Shown here in pieces: positions 46,290-58,453 of a DNA stretch of 64,000 nt (positions are counted from its first letter, which is position 1; each line of letters opens with the position of its first letter). The notes under the pieces are model-generated. The model was not told where the DNA came from. It ran no database searches and was given only the letters and a program-made list of their open reading frames with translations. Location of the stretch: NCBI RefSeq assembly GCF_036588685.1, contig NC_086383.1, forward strand, positions 55,689,448 to 55,753,447. The letters are read 5' to 3'. The position numbers and the translations under genes were made by a program. This DNA comes from Mytilus trossulus. Taxonomy: Eukaryota; Mollusca; Bivalvia; Mytilida; Mytilidae.

Positions 46290-46530
46290 GACTTACGCTT
46301 GGTTTATCTGAATACTGTGGATTCATCAATATCTGTTGGATACCATTTTTCGTGAATTTCATTGTTACAGGGTAATCAAGATTTTAAATGTTCAACGAAA
46401 TACAAATTTTCTAAAGAAATGTATGCAGAATGTGCCAAAAGCACGAATTTAAATATCCGAGAAAATGCACATTTTCCTCAATCCACCAAATATTTAAATC
46501 CACGAAAATTAATGAATCCACAGTACTTTT
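46290..46530. repeat. Dispersed repeat R8
   Basis: 'TGTTGGATACCATTTTTCGTG' (in part) and 'AATTTAAATATCCGAGAAAA' match R8 as seen at 5700-5850. It holds internal short inverted repeats around 'ATCCACGAAA' and 'TTTCGTG'. Confidence 0.5.
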
Positions 46531-49029
46531 GATTTTCACCCCTGTTTATTCTATCTAAACTATAATAAAATATTGTATCCCAATATTTTTATACAGGCTT
46601 AGGAATTTTGAAAGGGAGGACGTAACAAAAACGCACACGATAAATCTTTGGACGATTTTATGCTACAAAATGGTTTCCATCAAAGTTAGAGTATGTCCAA
46701 AACGCCCACCACCCTTTCCCACTGAGTCTACAACCGGATAAAACATCCCCACGAGTTCAATTATAATAGATAAAAATATTAAATATATACAACTTAAAAA
46801 AATTAGATAATTATAGAATAACTAATCGCAGAATTCAAATCAAGAACCATATTCAACGACTGACCAAACAACACATTAATTCACGAATGCTCGTAGCGCA
46901 TGAGTTAATAATCGGTATTGGTTGATCACGAGTGCAATATTTTTCGGTATCTGAATTCATTGTTTAATTATTCTTTTTATTACATTGACAATGGCCTTTT
47001 TAATGGAAAATTAATAGAAACATGAGGAAATGTTAAGAACATTATCAACGAATTTACAACGTCTATCGATTTATGACGTCAAAGGAGTCATATTATCAAG
47101 TGTATTTCACATGTGAAATTATCGGTTTTTTATTTTACTGGGAAATCACGGTAATTCACTTCAATCAATGTAAATTAAATTATCACAGTAAAAATGGTTG
47201 ATTAATACGTTGCTGCTTTAAATCAAGGATCAAATATTATAGATATGAACGCTTTGTTTTTCCGTACTTGTACATGTATATAGCACGTGTAATAAAAGAG
47301 GGGATTTGAATGAATAAGAATAATGGGAAAATAAAAATAAAGAATATAGAAAAATTTCCAAGAAAAAAAAGACTGCCAGAACATGCAGAAGTAAAATAGA
47401 AACGAAAATAAAAGAGGCTGAGATCGAAAACAGTTGAAATATAACCAATGTGTTCAGGGTGGTCATTTATAAAAGGTTAAGAGATGCCAATTTCGTTTGG
47501 GGGGAAAAGACCCTAGCAATTCAAGGGGTATAGTGTATGTGGTCAATATGAACATACATATAATTAGACTGTAGCTCATCAACAAATAAAAAAACGTCAT
47601 TTCAACGTTTTAGGTTTGATACAAACACGAGTTATTAAGAGATGGGTTCCAATCACAAAATGAAATCAATTTCAAGAATGGCAACATTTGAAATTAATAA
47701 TGAGCTGTTCTTGAAATTGATTAACTTAATACAGAATAATGCATGTATCAGAACGGAATCAAGGTCATCAGTTGACATAATGCCAACCCTGAAACTAAAT
47801 CTGAACGACTATTCTTCATGTTCTTGAACACCTTACGTTTATATATTTTGGAAAGATAACCTTTTTACAAATCTATCGGGGGGGGGGGGGGGGGGGTTCC
47901 AGTACTGTGTATAATTTTATTTTTTGACAGATTAATAATCCTATGCGATCGTGTAATGATCACGAATAAATATACATGTAACACAGTGAACAAATCGCAG
48001 GTAGTGTCCCGAATCCCGACAGAAAATTGTGTATTATAAAGTAAATATCACAAACATACAATTAAGAACATGAGGGGAAATGTAAGGATTATAACTAACA
48101 GATTTGCACAGTTGAAAAATCAAAGATTCAAATCATGGACATTTAATTACCGAGTTAATTACAAATTAAGAATGTCAAAGACAAAAACACTTTTAAGAAG
48201 TTAAATATTTGCAAATCTGCAGTGACATTGGGAACGGGAATGGATAATGTGCTACGAGACAAGAACCCGTCAATAGTAGAAAAGTCGACGGTCACCTATG
48301 GGTCTTCAAAACAAAAATGTGTACTTAAATGTAGTTCGGGGAAAACGGTTGTCAAACTGCAATCCAATATACTTTAAAAAATACCGCATACTAATCACTT
48401 GCTCATCGTTTACCTTTTTGTTCACTGTTAACAATTATGTCGGTATTCTGGTATACAGGGTTGTATATCGTACCAATATTGTAATTTAATCTCAGAATAT
48501 AGTTTACATTGGCACTAATATCGATGTTGTCATTAGCAAATTAAAACATAACTAAATTTTATCTGCTTTTGAGGAGGGATGTAAAGAGACACAGACACTT
48601 TACCTTTTATCTCTATAGAAGTCGCACCTCACCACTATCGTACTACCTGTCGATACATTTATTTTTGGCATTGCACAAGTCATGTTTTCTCTGACTGTCC
48701 ATAACGTTAAAATACTAAATCCATGGGATGTGTTTTAGTTGATTTTAGTCTCTGATGCATGATTTTTTTTTATTACTAATTGATTTTGACTTTTAACTAG
48801 CTGTCAGTAACTGCATTTTCTTGGTAATTCGACCTGTTATTACTGTTTATTTTGCTTTTTTGTTATTTTATATCAATATGGTTCTTGTCTTTATACCACC
48901 TGTGATTATTTGGAATATCTTCCAATTTTCACTTTATTTTCACTTCAAGATGTACCTGCATTATTAAAACCGGTTTGTTTTCAAAAGTGATTATCTTAGA
49001 AGGGTTAAATATTTCGCAGTGGTGTCTTG
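46531..49029. other. Long spacer with G-run and R2 scrap
   Basis: A 19-base G-run lies at 47878-47896. Bases 48225-48310 are a diverged R2 piece ('AACGGGAATGGATAATGTG'). No gene is seen. The frames at 47230-47466, 47642-47827 and 48298-48489 show no motif or conserved partner. Confidence 0.4.
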
Positions 49030-49385
49030 CCATGGCTTTGTTTGGACGTGTGTGTTTGCTTTTTGGCCTGCATTCAGATATCACAGATCAAATTTATTCG
49101 TTCATAGTGTATTAATTTACGTTTTTTGATTGAGTTAAGCCTGTCATAGTAGTTGTCGTTTGTTTATATAATGTATACGTGTTTCTCGTTTCTCGTTTTT
49201 TTATATAGATTGGACCGTTGGTTTTCCCGTTTGAATGGTTTTACACAAGGAATTTCGGGGCCCTTTATAGCTTGTTCTTCGGTGTGATCCAAGGCTCCGT
49301 GTTGAAGGCCGTACATTGACCTATATTGGTTTATTTTTTTCAATTATGTAGAGTTGTCTCTTTGGCACTCACACCACATCTTCCT
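49030..49385 (-). repeat. Dispersed repeat R5
   Basis: 'GATTGGACCGTTGGTTTTCCC' (in part), 'GGGGCCCTTTATAGCTTGTTC' (in part) and 'GGCTCCGTGTTGAAGGCCG' match R5. A third relative is nested at about 60465-60565. Confidence 0.6.
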
Positions 49386-50049
49386 ATATATATCTATTGA
49401 CAAATCTAGAGTTTTGAAAAAACTTGAACAAGATCGAGATTTCAACACGTGGATTTCAATTTTACGTTTAAGTTTTAAGTTCTGTAGAGATTTTAAGAAC
49501 ACACATATGGTTAATATCACAGTATTTCCGAAGACCATCTATCACTGCAGACGTCAGTACAACGCCAGTACATAGAATCATTATGAATTATGTGTAAAAT
49601 TGATATGGTATATATATTAATGAGGTCTGGTATCTTTCAAAGATTTTTTTTTAGTAAAATGACGAGGCGATCTTTGACATAATCCAGGTTCATTAAGTGC
49701 CTGCTCAGACACTGTTGACGTTTTATAAGGTCTATTATGCAGGCGTCGCTCATTGGCGTATAGACTGGCGTGCACCACACGTACAGAGAAAATTGACAAA
49801 GTCAGTATACGTTAGCTGCACGCTAGACATATATATATTTTATTCTGAAGAACCTATGTTGATACAATGGTATACAGAAATACATAGACATACACAATAA
49901 TATTATAAAACATGGTGAGGTTACAGCAAATAGAGAAGAAAAGAATGCATAGTTTGGAGGCTTCCATTTTATCAGAGAGAATCCATTTTTGTATAAATGG
50001 TTCTAATGAGCTTACACAGCTTTTTAAGTTTTGATTGTTTTGAAAAATT
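49386..50049. other. Spacer, no recognisable feature
   Basis: The frames at 49344-49575 on both strands and 49617-49900 have no motif and overlap one another. Confidence 0.35.
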
Positions 50050-50430
50050 CATAACTGCTTTAAACTTTAGAGTAGTAGAAGAACGCTAAGCAATCGTTAA
50101 ACGCGCGATGCAAGTTTGTAGTACGTCGACATACAAATGTATTTGCTTGGTGAATGGTATACCTCTATATTTACACTAAAAGCACGTTTAACGCCCTACA
50201 TATACGTATGAGAAACGTCAAGGACACGTTGTATACGCTACACGATCGTTCAAATTTACCTTAAACGTATGCGGATGTGTTTGTTACAACCAACGTCCAA
50301 GATACGTTCAAGGAACTTTTTTCCTTCGCAGACAATCGCCAGGCAAACGCCACCATACGTTTTTTGAACGCCCGATAAACACTCAGGTAGGCTTTTCGAA
50401 CTCCAAATAATCGCTATAAGCTCGTTGTGC
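50050..50430. other. AACG- and ACGT-dense, CpG-rich stretch
   Basis: The motifs ACGTT, AACGT and AACGC recur many times ('GAAACGTCAAGG', 'CCAACGTCCAAG', 'ATACGTTCAAGG'), giving far more CpG than the flanks. No open frame spans it. It may be a decayed repeat with an ACGTTC-type subunit. Confidence 0.35.
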
Positions 50431-50444
50431 TCACGTTATGCATA

Positions 50445-51135
50445 TGCAGGTGAAAATGGTATACTGCTACTAAGGGAAGTTCAAAATCTTAGTATCTTTG
50501 ATATATGTTCACATTAGGACAAAGTCGTTTAATCTTGAACTACATCCGTATTATCACAATTGAAGATGTTTTCACTTCGTTCCCAATAATATTTTGGCTA
50601 ATTTTCAACGGATCATTCATGTCATGAATATTTTGGAAAATGTTAATTGTTCATACCAAAAATGTGCTAAAAAAACATCAATATCAAATAACAATTGTGT
50701 TGTAAAGATATGCATTTCCTTTTGGATATACATTAATTCATTTTGAAAGTTTATCCAATTGCTTTTAAACAGTATAACGAAGCGTTGAATTTAACATGTT
50801 GAATGGAAATATTTTAAATTGAGAATTTTGTTTTTAAGTATATAATGAAGACTCTGTAGTTAAAATTTCCTTATGAAGATTTTCATCCTGTGAAAAGACT
50901 TTAATCTTAAAAGTGTGTCTGAAAGTATAAAAAATCCTATATCATAGTTTTTGAACAATGTTATTCATGCAGTTCGATATTATGACATAAATACAAAATG
51001 AACAAACTAAAGAAATTTGATTGTATCGTATTTTTTTTGCAAAAATATATACAAGGATGTTAATGATTAATTTTCTTTATCATGTCTGAATGTATTTTGA
51101 TGGGATCATTTGTGCTAAAAGGCCATCGTTCATTA
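50445..51135. repeat. Segmental duplication upstream of the WSC paralog, copy 1
   Basis: Aligns by eye with 57548-58210 with about one change in ten bases, beginning 'GGTGAAAATGGTATACTG' and including 'TTTTGGATATACATTAATTC' here. The duplication continues into the first exons at 52462 and 58454, so it covers the upstream region and exon 1 of both paralogs. Insertions enlarge this copy. Confidence 0.8.
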
Positions 51136-51149
51136 GTTACATTTATTTT

Positions 51150-51305
51150 CTACATTAGAAAATGCCTGTACCAAGTCAGGAAAATGACAGTTGTTATCCA
51201 TTCGTTTGATGTGTTTGGACTTTTGATTTAGCTTTTTGATTTTTGATTTTCCTTTTTGAATTTTCCTCGGAGTTCGGTATTTTTGTGTTTTTACATTTTA
51301 CATGC
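51150..51305 (+). repeat. Dispersed repeat R6
   Basis: 'CCTGTACCAAGTCAGGAAAA', 'TTGATGTGTTTGGACTTTTG' and 'CCTCGGAGTTCGGTATTTTT'. It is absent from the partner duplication near 58.2 kb, so it inserted after the duplication. Confidence 0.6.
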
Positions 51306-52461
51306 AATCGGTGGAATTGGCCATTTCAGAATCTAAAGCATCATAGGTAATTTAATTGTTCGTACCCCATAGTGAAAATTACGTCACGTCATTGGTTGCA
51401 TTTCTATTGTTTAAAACGTATTAAACCAATCAAAACGCTTTGATGTACGCTTTTGAAAATATTACCCTTTCTGAAACGGTCAATTGTCTGAAAGTTCTGT
51501 TACGTTCAATGTGGATTCAATGGTTTTTATTTTATACAACCAATATGTTCCTCTGTATACAAAACATATACCAATAGACTATATCAAACAACAGTCGCAT
51601 AAGTAATCAATATATATGCCTGCAAAATATATATATATATATAAAGTGCCTCGAAAATCAACCTAACTATGTTAGAGTATAGTTATGTTATTGTCATTTT
51701 AAACATATGGCAAAATCAAAGGTACTTTATTCAAATGATTTGCACCACGTGACTTTGTCCTTTTTGATCAAATTACCTCCCTTAGCTTAAGATTGAAAAT
51801 ATAATTTATTTTAGATTTGCGGATAATCACGTCCTTTTCGGTCATGTATCTTAAACTAATGTATCTTTAAAAACTTCCTTTGGCGGATATTTACAAAAAT
51901 GCTGTGTAAATCTAAGGGAAAATGCTTAAAATTTGACTTTTTACGAAATGGAAAGGTTGAAATCATCATGTTTTTTTTAAAGAATTTGGCCGAAAACTTA
52001 AGATAGCAGGTAAGTTTAAAGTTATTTGACTTTAAAATTCAACCTGTAAGGTGTTTCCCTATATGCGAACAAATCATGAACAATATCTTCTTGCATATGT
52101 ATTTCTGTTTTGAATCTTGCTATTTTACGATTTTCCGTCATTTTATATGATCTTATATAGCAATTATACTATGACTACGCTTCCGATTTTTAAACTAAAA
52201 AGGCCGAAAGATTTCAGAGTAGACAATGTCCATTTGTATACAGACAGACGCCTAAAAACATCTACAATTCACCTATATGCGAACAAATTGTTCATTCGAG
52301 ATAGGCATTGGCATATTGGTATTTTTATTTAAGGGGCTTATATAATCCTATTGTAATGGCTGCCGTCATGAAAAGGCAAAATGGCCGCTATGCAAATTAG
52401 CATATTACCCCAAATTTTGCCATATGAATCTAGTTTTCCTGGTATTGTTGACGTCGACAGA

Positions 52462-52768
52462 ATGAAGACCTTCATAGTTATTGTTGCTTTCCTACAACTT
52501 GAAATAGTAACAAGTCTAAGAAAACGCAATCCGGTCAGTATAACCTTGAATGCAGGAAAAGAAATTCCAGTAAGTGGATTCTTAATAGACAATTCGAAAT
52601 CTGACTTGATAAAAGAGAGGAATAATCATCAGTTTGACAAAATTAAGGCAGTCTCAAAGCAAAATAGCGAAAGCATTTCTGCAATTAAATCTACACTAAC
52701 AGACCTAAGTAAGGCATTAAATGGCTTGCGTAAAACAATTGGTCAACATATCAATCCGGCAACTGATG
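52462..52768 (+). pseudogene. Truncated paralog of the WSC-domain gene (exon 1 only)
   Basis: The frame from ATG 52462 encodes a signal peptide ('MKTFIVIVAFLQLEIVTS'), a basic patch 'LRKR', a conserved 'NAGKEIPVSGFLIDNSKS' segment and a helical stretch 'ISAIKSTLTDLSKALNGL'. About four fifths of residues match exon 1 of the gene at 58454, and the exon length (307 bases) is the same. After the homologous end 'GATG' the donor GTTTGT has become GTTTCT, because repeat R6 inserted within a few bases. Downstream intron sequence is still homologous up to about 53230, where TA repeats and a SINE intervene. I found no WSC exons after it. Without splicing it would encode 107 residues ending 'DGFYI'. It could be a pseudogene or a new short secreted protein. 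Confidence 0.6.
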
Positions 52769-52925
52769 GTTTCTACATTTGAAAATGCCTATACCAAGTC
52801 AGGAATATGACAGTTCTTGTCCATTTGTTTTTGATACGTTTTGCTATTTGATTTTACCATGTGATTATGGACTTTCCGAATTGATTTTCCTCTAAGTTCA
52901 GTATTTTTGTGATTTTACCTTATTT
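52769..52925 (+). repeat. Dispersed repeat R6 inserted at the exon 1 donor
   Basis: 'TGCCTATACCAAGTCAGGAA', 'GATTATGGACTTTCCGAATT' and 'CTCTAAGTTCAGTATTTTTG' match R6. The insertion sits directly at the splice donor of the WSC paralog. Its partner at 58.76 kb lacks it. Confidence 0.65.
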
Positions 52926-53242
52926 GTATAAGTAAGATTCAACTTTTATAAAACATTTAAAAAATTGTGTACACTAAGATAATGTTGTTTAGATGCATAT
53001 GGAAGTTGTGATTTGAAGGTTAAAAACAACCAACATGTGTAGCTTTTGATATTAACTCGGCCTTTTCAATCTCTGTGAAAATACTAAATTTTACAGTTAA
53101 TGTACAAACTATATTATCACAGTTAGAAATCTCATTTGAAGTATGTTAGTGATTTACATATGGGAGCGTAACAGCACTGTTCGGCTCTTCTTCTAGTGAT
53201 TATTGAACAATTATTTATTGTATAATTGTATTCTCGTCGAAA

Positions 53243-53245
<3 letters not shown>

Positions 53246-53279
<34 letters not shown>
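53246..53279. repeat. TA microsatellite
   Basis: Seventeen or so TA units directly at the tail of SINE copy 2. Other TA runs lie at about 7713-7734, 35789-35803, 37437-37455, 38065-38083 and 51628-51644. Confidence 0.9.
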
Positions 53280-53280
<1 letters not shown>

Positions 53281-53442
53281 ACTCGTCTAAACATCAACCC
53301 AACAATGTTAGATCTGTAAATTTGCTTTCGCAAATTTTTGGTTCTTCCCTCGCCGGGATTCGAACCCATGCTACTGTGATATCGTGACACCAAATCGCCT
53401 GCACTGCAGCCGTCCCGCTAGACCACACGACCACCTGGGCTA
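53280..53442 (-). mobile_element. tRNA-derived SINE, copy 2
   Basis: Identical by eye to the copy at 37456-37618: box A 'TGGTCTAGCGG', box B 'GGTTCGAATCC', stem with GAAA loop (53337-53318), tail running into TA repeats. It lies in what was intron 1 of the truncated WSC paralog and is absent from the partner at 59.07 kb. Confidence 0.85.
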
Positions 53443-54279
53443 TATATATATCTAACACGCGTATTTTAATGTAGAACAAAAACCATTTATACTATAATTG
53501 TATTTTCGTTTTATTTCATAGTTTAAAACTACATAACTCGGGGGAAAATTCAGAAACGGAAAGTCGCTAGTCAAATGTTTTAAATCTAAAGCTCATACAC
53601 ATCAAAAGAAAACAATATTTTTAATTCTTTCAAGTATATTATAAAATTACAAGGTCGATATGACAAAAAGAACTTTTTCAGTAAGCGTAAACAGTTCCAA
53701 GAAAGAATACATGTGACGTTTTATAATACATACATTTGCCTGAAGGCTTTTGTTAGTTACTTTATATATATATTATATTTACGACTTTAAAATTCGGTTA
53801 TATATATTAGTATGGTCAAGGCTAAATGTTGTTGACAGTAAATAAATCAACAGTACACATTTTCTGCACAAGATCCGCATTTTGACATAAAATTGATGTC
53901 TCTATAGTGATCCTCTCGGCCTGTGTAGGTTTTTATTGCACCTTACGTGTATAGTTACAACTTTACTATAAGTGACGAGATTAATTATTGCTTTTGTCAT
54001 TTAAGATTCCTATCTTCCAGGGGATTTTCTACTAATATAGTACTTCCTTTTGCCAACATCTGAAATTGAAAATTCACTCGAATGTTACATTTCAAATCAA
54101 AAATGCCTGACAAGTTTGTCTTATAGAACCTGCTAAAAAAGTGTAGCTATCTTAAATTTTATTGATCTACATATAATATATATAAAAAAAATAACACATG
54201 ACTGCCGACCTTTGCATCGGTTACCCTCGGGTTTAAACGACGTACGGTCGATTATGATTCAGGCTTGGTCTAGTATGGT
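53443..54279. other. Spacer, no recognisable feature
   Basis: AT-rich. I looked here for exons 2 and 3 of the WSC paralog ('GYIGCYMD' and 'CLCGN' type segments) and saw none. Confidence 0.45.
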
Positions 54280-54280
54280 T

Positions 54281-54395
54281 CAGACTTGAATTGAGGGAAT
54301 GTGGTTCCGACTTGAATTGAGGGAATGTGGTTCAGACTTGAATTGAGGGAATGTGGTTCAGACTTGAAAGAATATGGTTCGGTCAACAGTGGTTT
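54281..54395. repeat. 28-base tandem repeat
   Basis: 'GGTTCAGACTTGAATTGAGG' plus 'GAATGT' recurs about three and a half times with single-base changes, then decays ('GGTTCAGACTTGAAAGAATA'). Confidence 0.8.
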
Positions 54396-54750
54396 AGACT
54401 CTTAAAATGGTTCACAACTAGTTACGTACTGATCACGTACATGCGAATGTGATATTGCAAATACTCATTTTATAGAACTATTCAATTTTTGATTGAAGTA
54501 ATTGTCAAATGTACTATGCACTATACCTTCTTTATTGGCGTTTTTGTTTTGTTTACAAGCTTTAGTTGGGCTCTAAACAAAAATTTGTACTACAAATGTA
54601 GTTCGGTGAAAATGATTGTCCCACTGAATTCCAAAATACTTGTGCTTCGTAACGTCTCGAGTTTATATAAGAGACTTACTACTATAAACCATAAGTAATA
54701 CTCTATGAATGATTTCGATAGATGGTATTACACCTTACTGACGCACGAAA
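54396..54750. other. Spacer, no recognisable feature
   Basis: The 69-codon frame at 54489-54698 starts with a hydrophobic stretch but has no motif or conserved partner; a chance frame is the simpler reading. Confidence 0.35.
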
Positions 54751-56447
54751 TAAACTAGAGGCTCTAAAGAGCCTGTGTCGCTCACCTTGGTATATATGAA
54801 TTAAACAAAGGAAGCAGACAGTTCATGACAAAATTGTGTTTAGGTGATTGTGATGTGTTTGTACATCTTACTTTACTGAACATTCTTGCTGCTTACAATT
54901 ATCTCTATCTATAATGAACTTGTCCGTGTAGTTTCAGCGGAAAATGATAGTAAAAATTTACAAATTTTAAGAAAATTGTTAAAAGTTGATTATAAAGGAC
55001 AATAACTTCTTAGGGGCTCAATTAACCATTTTGGTAATTTTGACTTATTTTTGAGTCTTAAATTGCTGTACATTTTTGCTGTTTACAGTTTATCTCTATC
55101 TATAATAATATTCAAGATAATAACCCAAAACAGCAAAATTTCCTTAAAATTACCAATTTAGGGGCAGCAACCTAACAACGAGTTGTCCGATTCATCTAAA
55201 AATTTCAGGACAGATAGATCTTGACCAGATAAACAATTTTATTCCTCTTCAGATTTGCTCTAAATGCTTTGGTTTTTGAGTTATTAGCCAAAAACTGCAT
55301 TTTACCCCTATGTTCTATTTTTAACCGTAGCAGCCATCTTGGTTGAATTGCCCGGTCACAAAACACAATTTTTAAACTATATAGCCTAATAATGATTCTG
55401 GCTATGTTTGGTAAAATTTAGTCCAGGAGTTTCAGAGAAGAAGATTTTTGTAAAGTTAACTAAGATTTACGATAAATGGTTAAAAATTGACTATAAAGGG
55501 CAATAACTCCTAAGTGGGTCAACTGACCATTTTGGTCCTGTCGACTTATTTGTAAATCTTATTTTGGTAATTTTGACTTATTTTTGAGTCTTAAATTGCT
55601 GTACATTTTTGCTGTTTACAGTTTATCTCTATCCATAATAATATTCAAGATAATATCCAAAAACAGCAAAATTTCCTAAAAATTACCAATTCAGGGGCAG
55701 CAACCCAACAACGAGTTGCCCATTCATGTTAAAAATTCAGGGCAGATAGATCTTGACCAGATAAACAATTTTACTTTTTGTCAGATTTGCTCTAAATGCT
55801 TTGGTTTTTGAGTAATAACCAAAAACTGCATTTAACCTCCATGTTCTATTTTTAGCCGTGGCGGCCATCTTGGTTTAATGCTAGGTCACCGGACACATTT
55901 TTAAACTTCATACCCTAAAGATGATTTTGGCCAAGTTTGGATTAGTTTGGCCCGGTAGTTTCAGAGGAGAAGATTTTTGTAAAAGATCATGGAGATTTAC
56001 GAAAAATGGTTAAAAATTGACTATAAAGGGTTACTACTCCTAAAGGGGACTTATTTGTAAATCTTACTTTGGGTTGTCTGATTCATCTGAAAATTTCAGG
56101 GCAGATAGATCTTGACCTGAGAAACAATTTTCCCATGTCAGATTTGCTCTAAATGCTTTGGTTTTTGAGTTATAAGCCAAAAACTACATTTTACCACTAT
56201 GTTCTATTTTTAGCCATGGCGGCCATGGTTTTTTTTATGAAATGAGGATTAAAACACAAACCTTATTCTAGATATCTTAGCAATCAATCAGATGAAGTTT
56301 GGTTTGAATTGGTTCAGTAGTTTCAGAGTAGAAGATTTTGGTAAAAGTTAACGCCGACGACGGACGACAGACGACGGACGACGACGGACGCCGGACGCCA
56401 AGTGATGAGAAAAGCTCACTTGGCCTTTTAGGCCAGGTGAGATAAAA
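54751..56447 (+). mobile_element. R4: 1.7 kb element with palindromic ends, copy 1
   Basis: The left end is 'TAAACTAGAGGCTCTAAAG' with the small palindrome GGCTCTAAAGAGCC. The right end is 'CTCACTTGGCCTTTTAGGCC' with palindrome TGGCCTTTTAGGCCA. Between them roughly 500-base subunits repeat two to three times, each with 'GGTTTTTGAGTTATTAGCC', 'TCTATTTTTAGCC', 'GCGGCCATCTTGG' and 'CAGATAGATCTTGACC'. Close to the right end a short GACGACGG-type simple repeat occurs. No protein is encoded. Two more copies lie on the other strand at 60082-61310 and from 62993. Confidence 0.75.
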
Positions 56448-56960
56448 ACAACACAAGATGTCTTGTTTTGTTGTTTAGTTGTTTTGTTGTTTTGTTCAGG
56501 TACATTAATTTAATCGATGACATAATTATTAAAAATAGACATATTTCAAAATATTGTAAATACGTGGAAATTAAATAATATATGTATACACACTTTACTT
56601 ATGTTGTCACTTTTTTTGTGTGTAGCCCGTAAATAGTAAAATGGTAAATAATATAATTGACAAATATTAATCTTTTTGCCGAACGCCCAATCGAAACTTA
56701 CGAAGACATCCGGGATTTAATATGAATAAAGAAACAAATACCTGATAAAATTGTATATAACCATCACAAATAATATCTGCAGTATAAGTTATCAATGAAT
56801 CAAGATAAACTCGGTTCAAACTCAACTGCAAAACAGCCACTACATCTGTATCAACAATGTATTGAAAAATAAACCTGTGTTGAAAACACAATGCTAAAAA
56901 AAAGTCTCTGAAGTCAACCTTTGAACAGTATACTTTGAGATATATGTTGAGATAATGTTA
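56448..56960. other. Spacer, no recognisable feature
   Basis: A TTGTT-rich patch (56460-56495) follows the R4 element. The minus-strand frame at 56667-56891 has no motif. Confidence 0.35.
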
Positions 56961-56964
56961 TAAA

Positions 56965-57510
56965 TAAAGGCAGCAAAAGTAAACCGTTGTTCAAAATTCA
57001 TAAATCGATAGAGAGAAAAAAATCCGGGTTACAAACAAAAACTGAGGGAAACGTATGAAATTCAAGATAACTACGACACAACAGAGACAAAACACCGAAA
57101 TGTAACACACACAGAAACGAGCTATAATGTAACAAGGACATTTTCCTGACTTGGTACAGGGCATTTTATGAAAAAATGGTTAGTTGAACCTGGTTTTGTG
57201 GCATGTGGCATGTCAAACCAAAGACTTAAATGGCAGTGTAAATTATAACATTAGAATGACAACAGTACACGACAGGGTTAAAATAAATAAACAGATAAAT
57301 GGGGGAAAATATAGGACAGAGAAACAAACGAATTATAGACATAAAAAAATAACAGGTTAAAAATATGTTTATACGCCAGGCGCGCGCTACGTCCAAACGT
57401 TTGAAAGCCATAACAACTACAAAGTTGAAGATCGCCGAGGACCAAAAGTTCCAAAAAGTTTTGAGGCCATGGTTATCCGTCTGGGACGAAAACATCATTA
57501 TTATCAAGAA
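56965..57510. repeat. Composite dispersed repeat, copy of 24.2-24.8 kb
   Basis: Alignable with 24225-24800 ('GTTCAAAATTCATAAATCGA', 'CCTGACTTGGTACAGGGC', 'GAGGACCAAAAGTTCC'). Includes an R3-like end near 57365. The 93-codon minus-strand frame matches the one at 24655-24933 only because both are in the repeat. Confidence 0.65.
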
Positions 57511-57547
57511 TAATACACAGTAAATTTAATAAAATTACTATATCCCA

Positions 57548-58350
57548 AATAAAGGTGAAAATGGTATACTGTTACTAAGGGGAGTACAAAATCTTAGTAT
57601 CTTTGATATGTGTTCACACTAGGACAAAGTCGTTTAATTTTGAATTGCATCCATATTATCACCAATTGAAGATGTGTCCAATAATATTCTGGCTTATTTT
57701 CACCGGATCATTAATGTCATGAATATTTTGGCAAATGTTGGTTGTTCATACCAAAAATATGCTAAAAAGACACTAATATCAAATAACAAATTGTGTTGAA
57801 GTTAAAGCTATGCATTTCCTTTTGGATATGAATTAATTCATGTTCAAAGTTTATCCAATTGCTTTGAAACAGTATAACAAAGCGTTGAATTTAAGATGTT
57901 GAATGGAAATATGTAAAATTGAGAAATTTGGTTTTAAGTATATAATAAAGACTCTGTAGTTAAAATTTTCTTTGGAATATTCTGACCCTGTGAAAAGACT
58001 TTACTCTTAGAGGTGTGTCTGAAAGTATAAACAATTCTATATCATAGTTTTTGAACAATTTTATTCATGCAGTTCGCAAACTAAAGAAATTTGATTGTGT
58101 CGTTTTTTATTTGCAGAAAATGTATACAAGTGTGCTGAGGATAAATTTTCTTTATCATGTCTGAATGTATTTTGATTGGGTCATTCATGCTAAAAGGCCA
58201 TTGTTCAATAGTTACATTTACATGTATTTGGTGGAATTGTCTGAAAGTTATGTCATGGTCAATGTGGAATCATTAATTTTTGTTTTAACAACCTTTAGTT
58301 TCCTCTGTATACGTTACCCATATTAATATAATATACCAAACAGCTGCATA
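57548..58350. repeat. Segmental duplication upstream of the WSC gene, copy 2
   Basis: Partner of 50445-51135 and of later pieces to 52460. This version lacks the R6 insertions and is probably closer to the original. Promoter elements of the WSC gene should lie here; I see no clear TATA box apart from TA-rich runs at 58370-58400. Confidence 0.75.
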
Positions 58351-58453
58351 CGTGATCAATATTTATGCATGTAATATATATAATAATTATATATATCATG
58401 TTATTGTCATTCAAAATCTAGGACTCCTGGTATTGTTGACGTCGATCGACAGA

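Noticed and set aside
52381-52461. Upstream in-frame ATG for the WSC paralog
   Set aside because: Starting at 52381 would place 27 residues before a clear signal peptide, and this extension is not conserved at the protein level with the gene at 58454.
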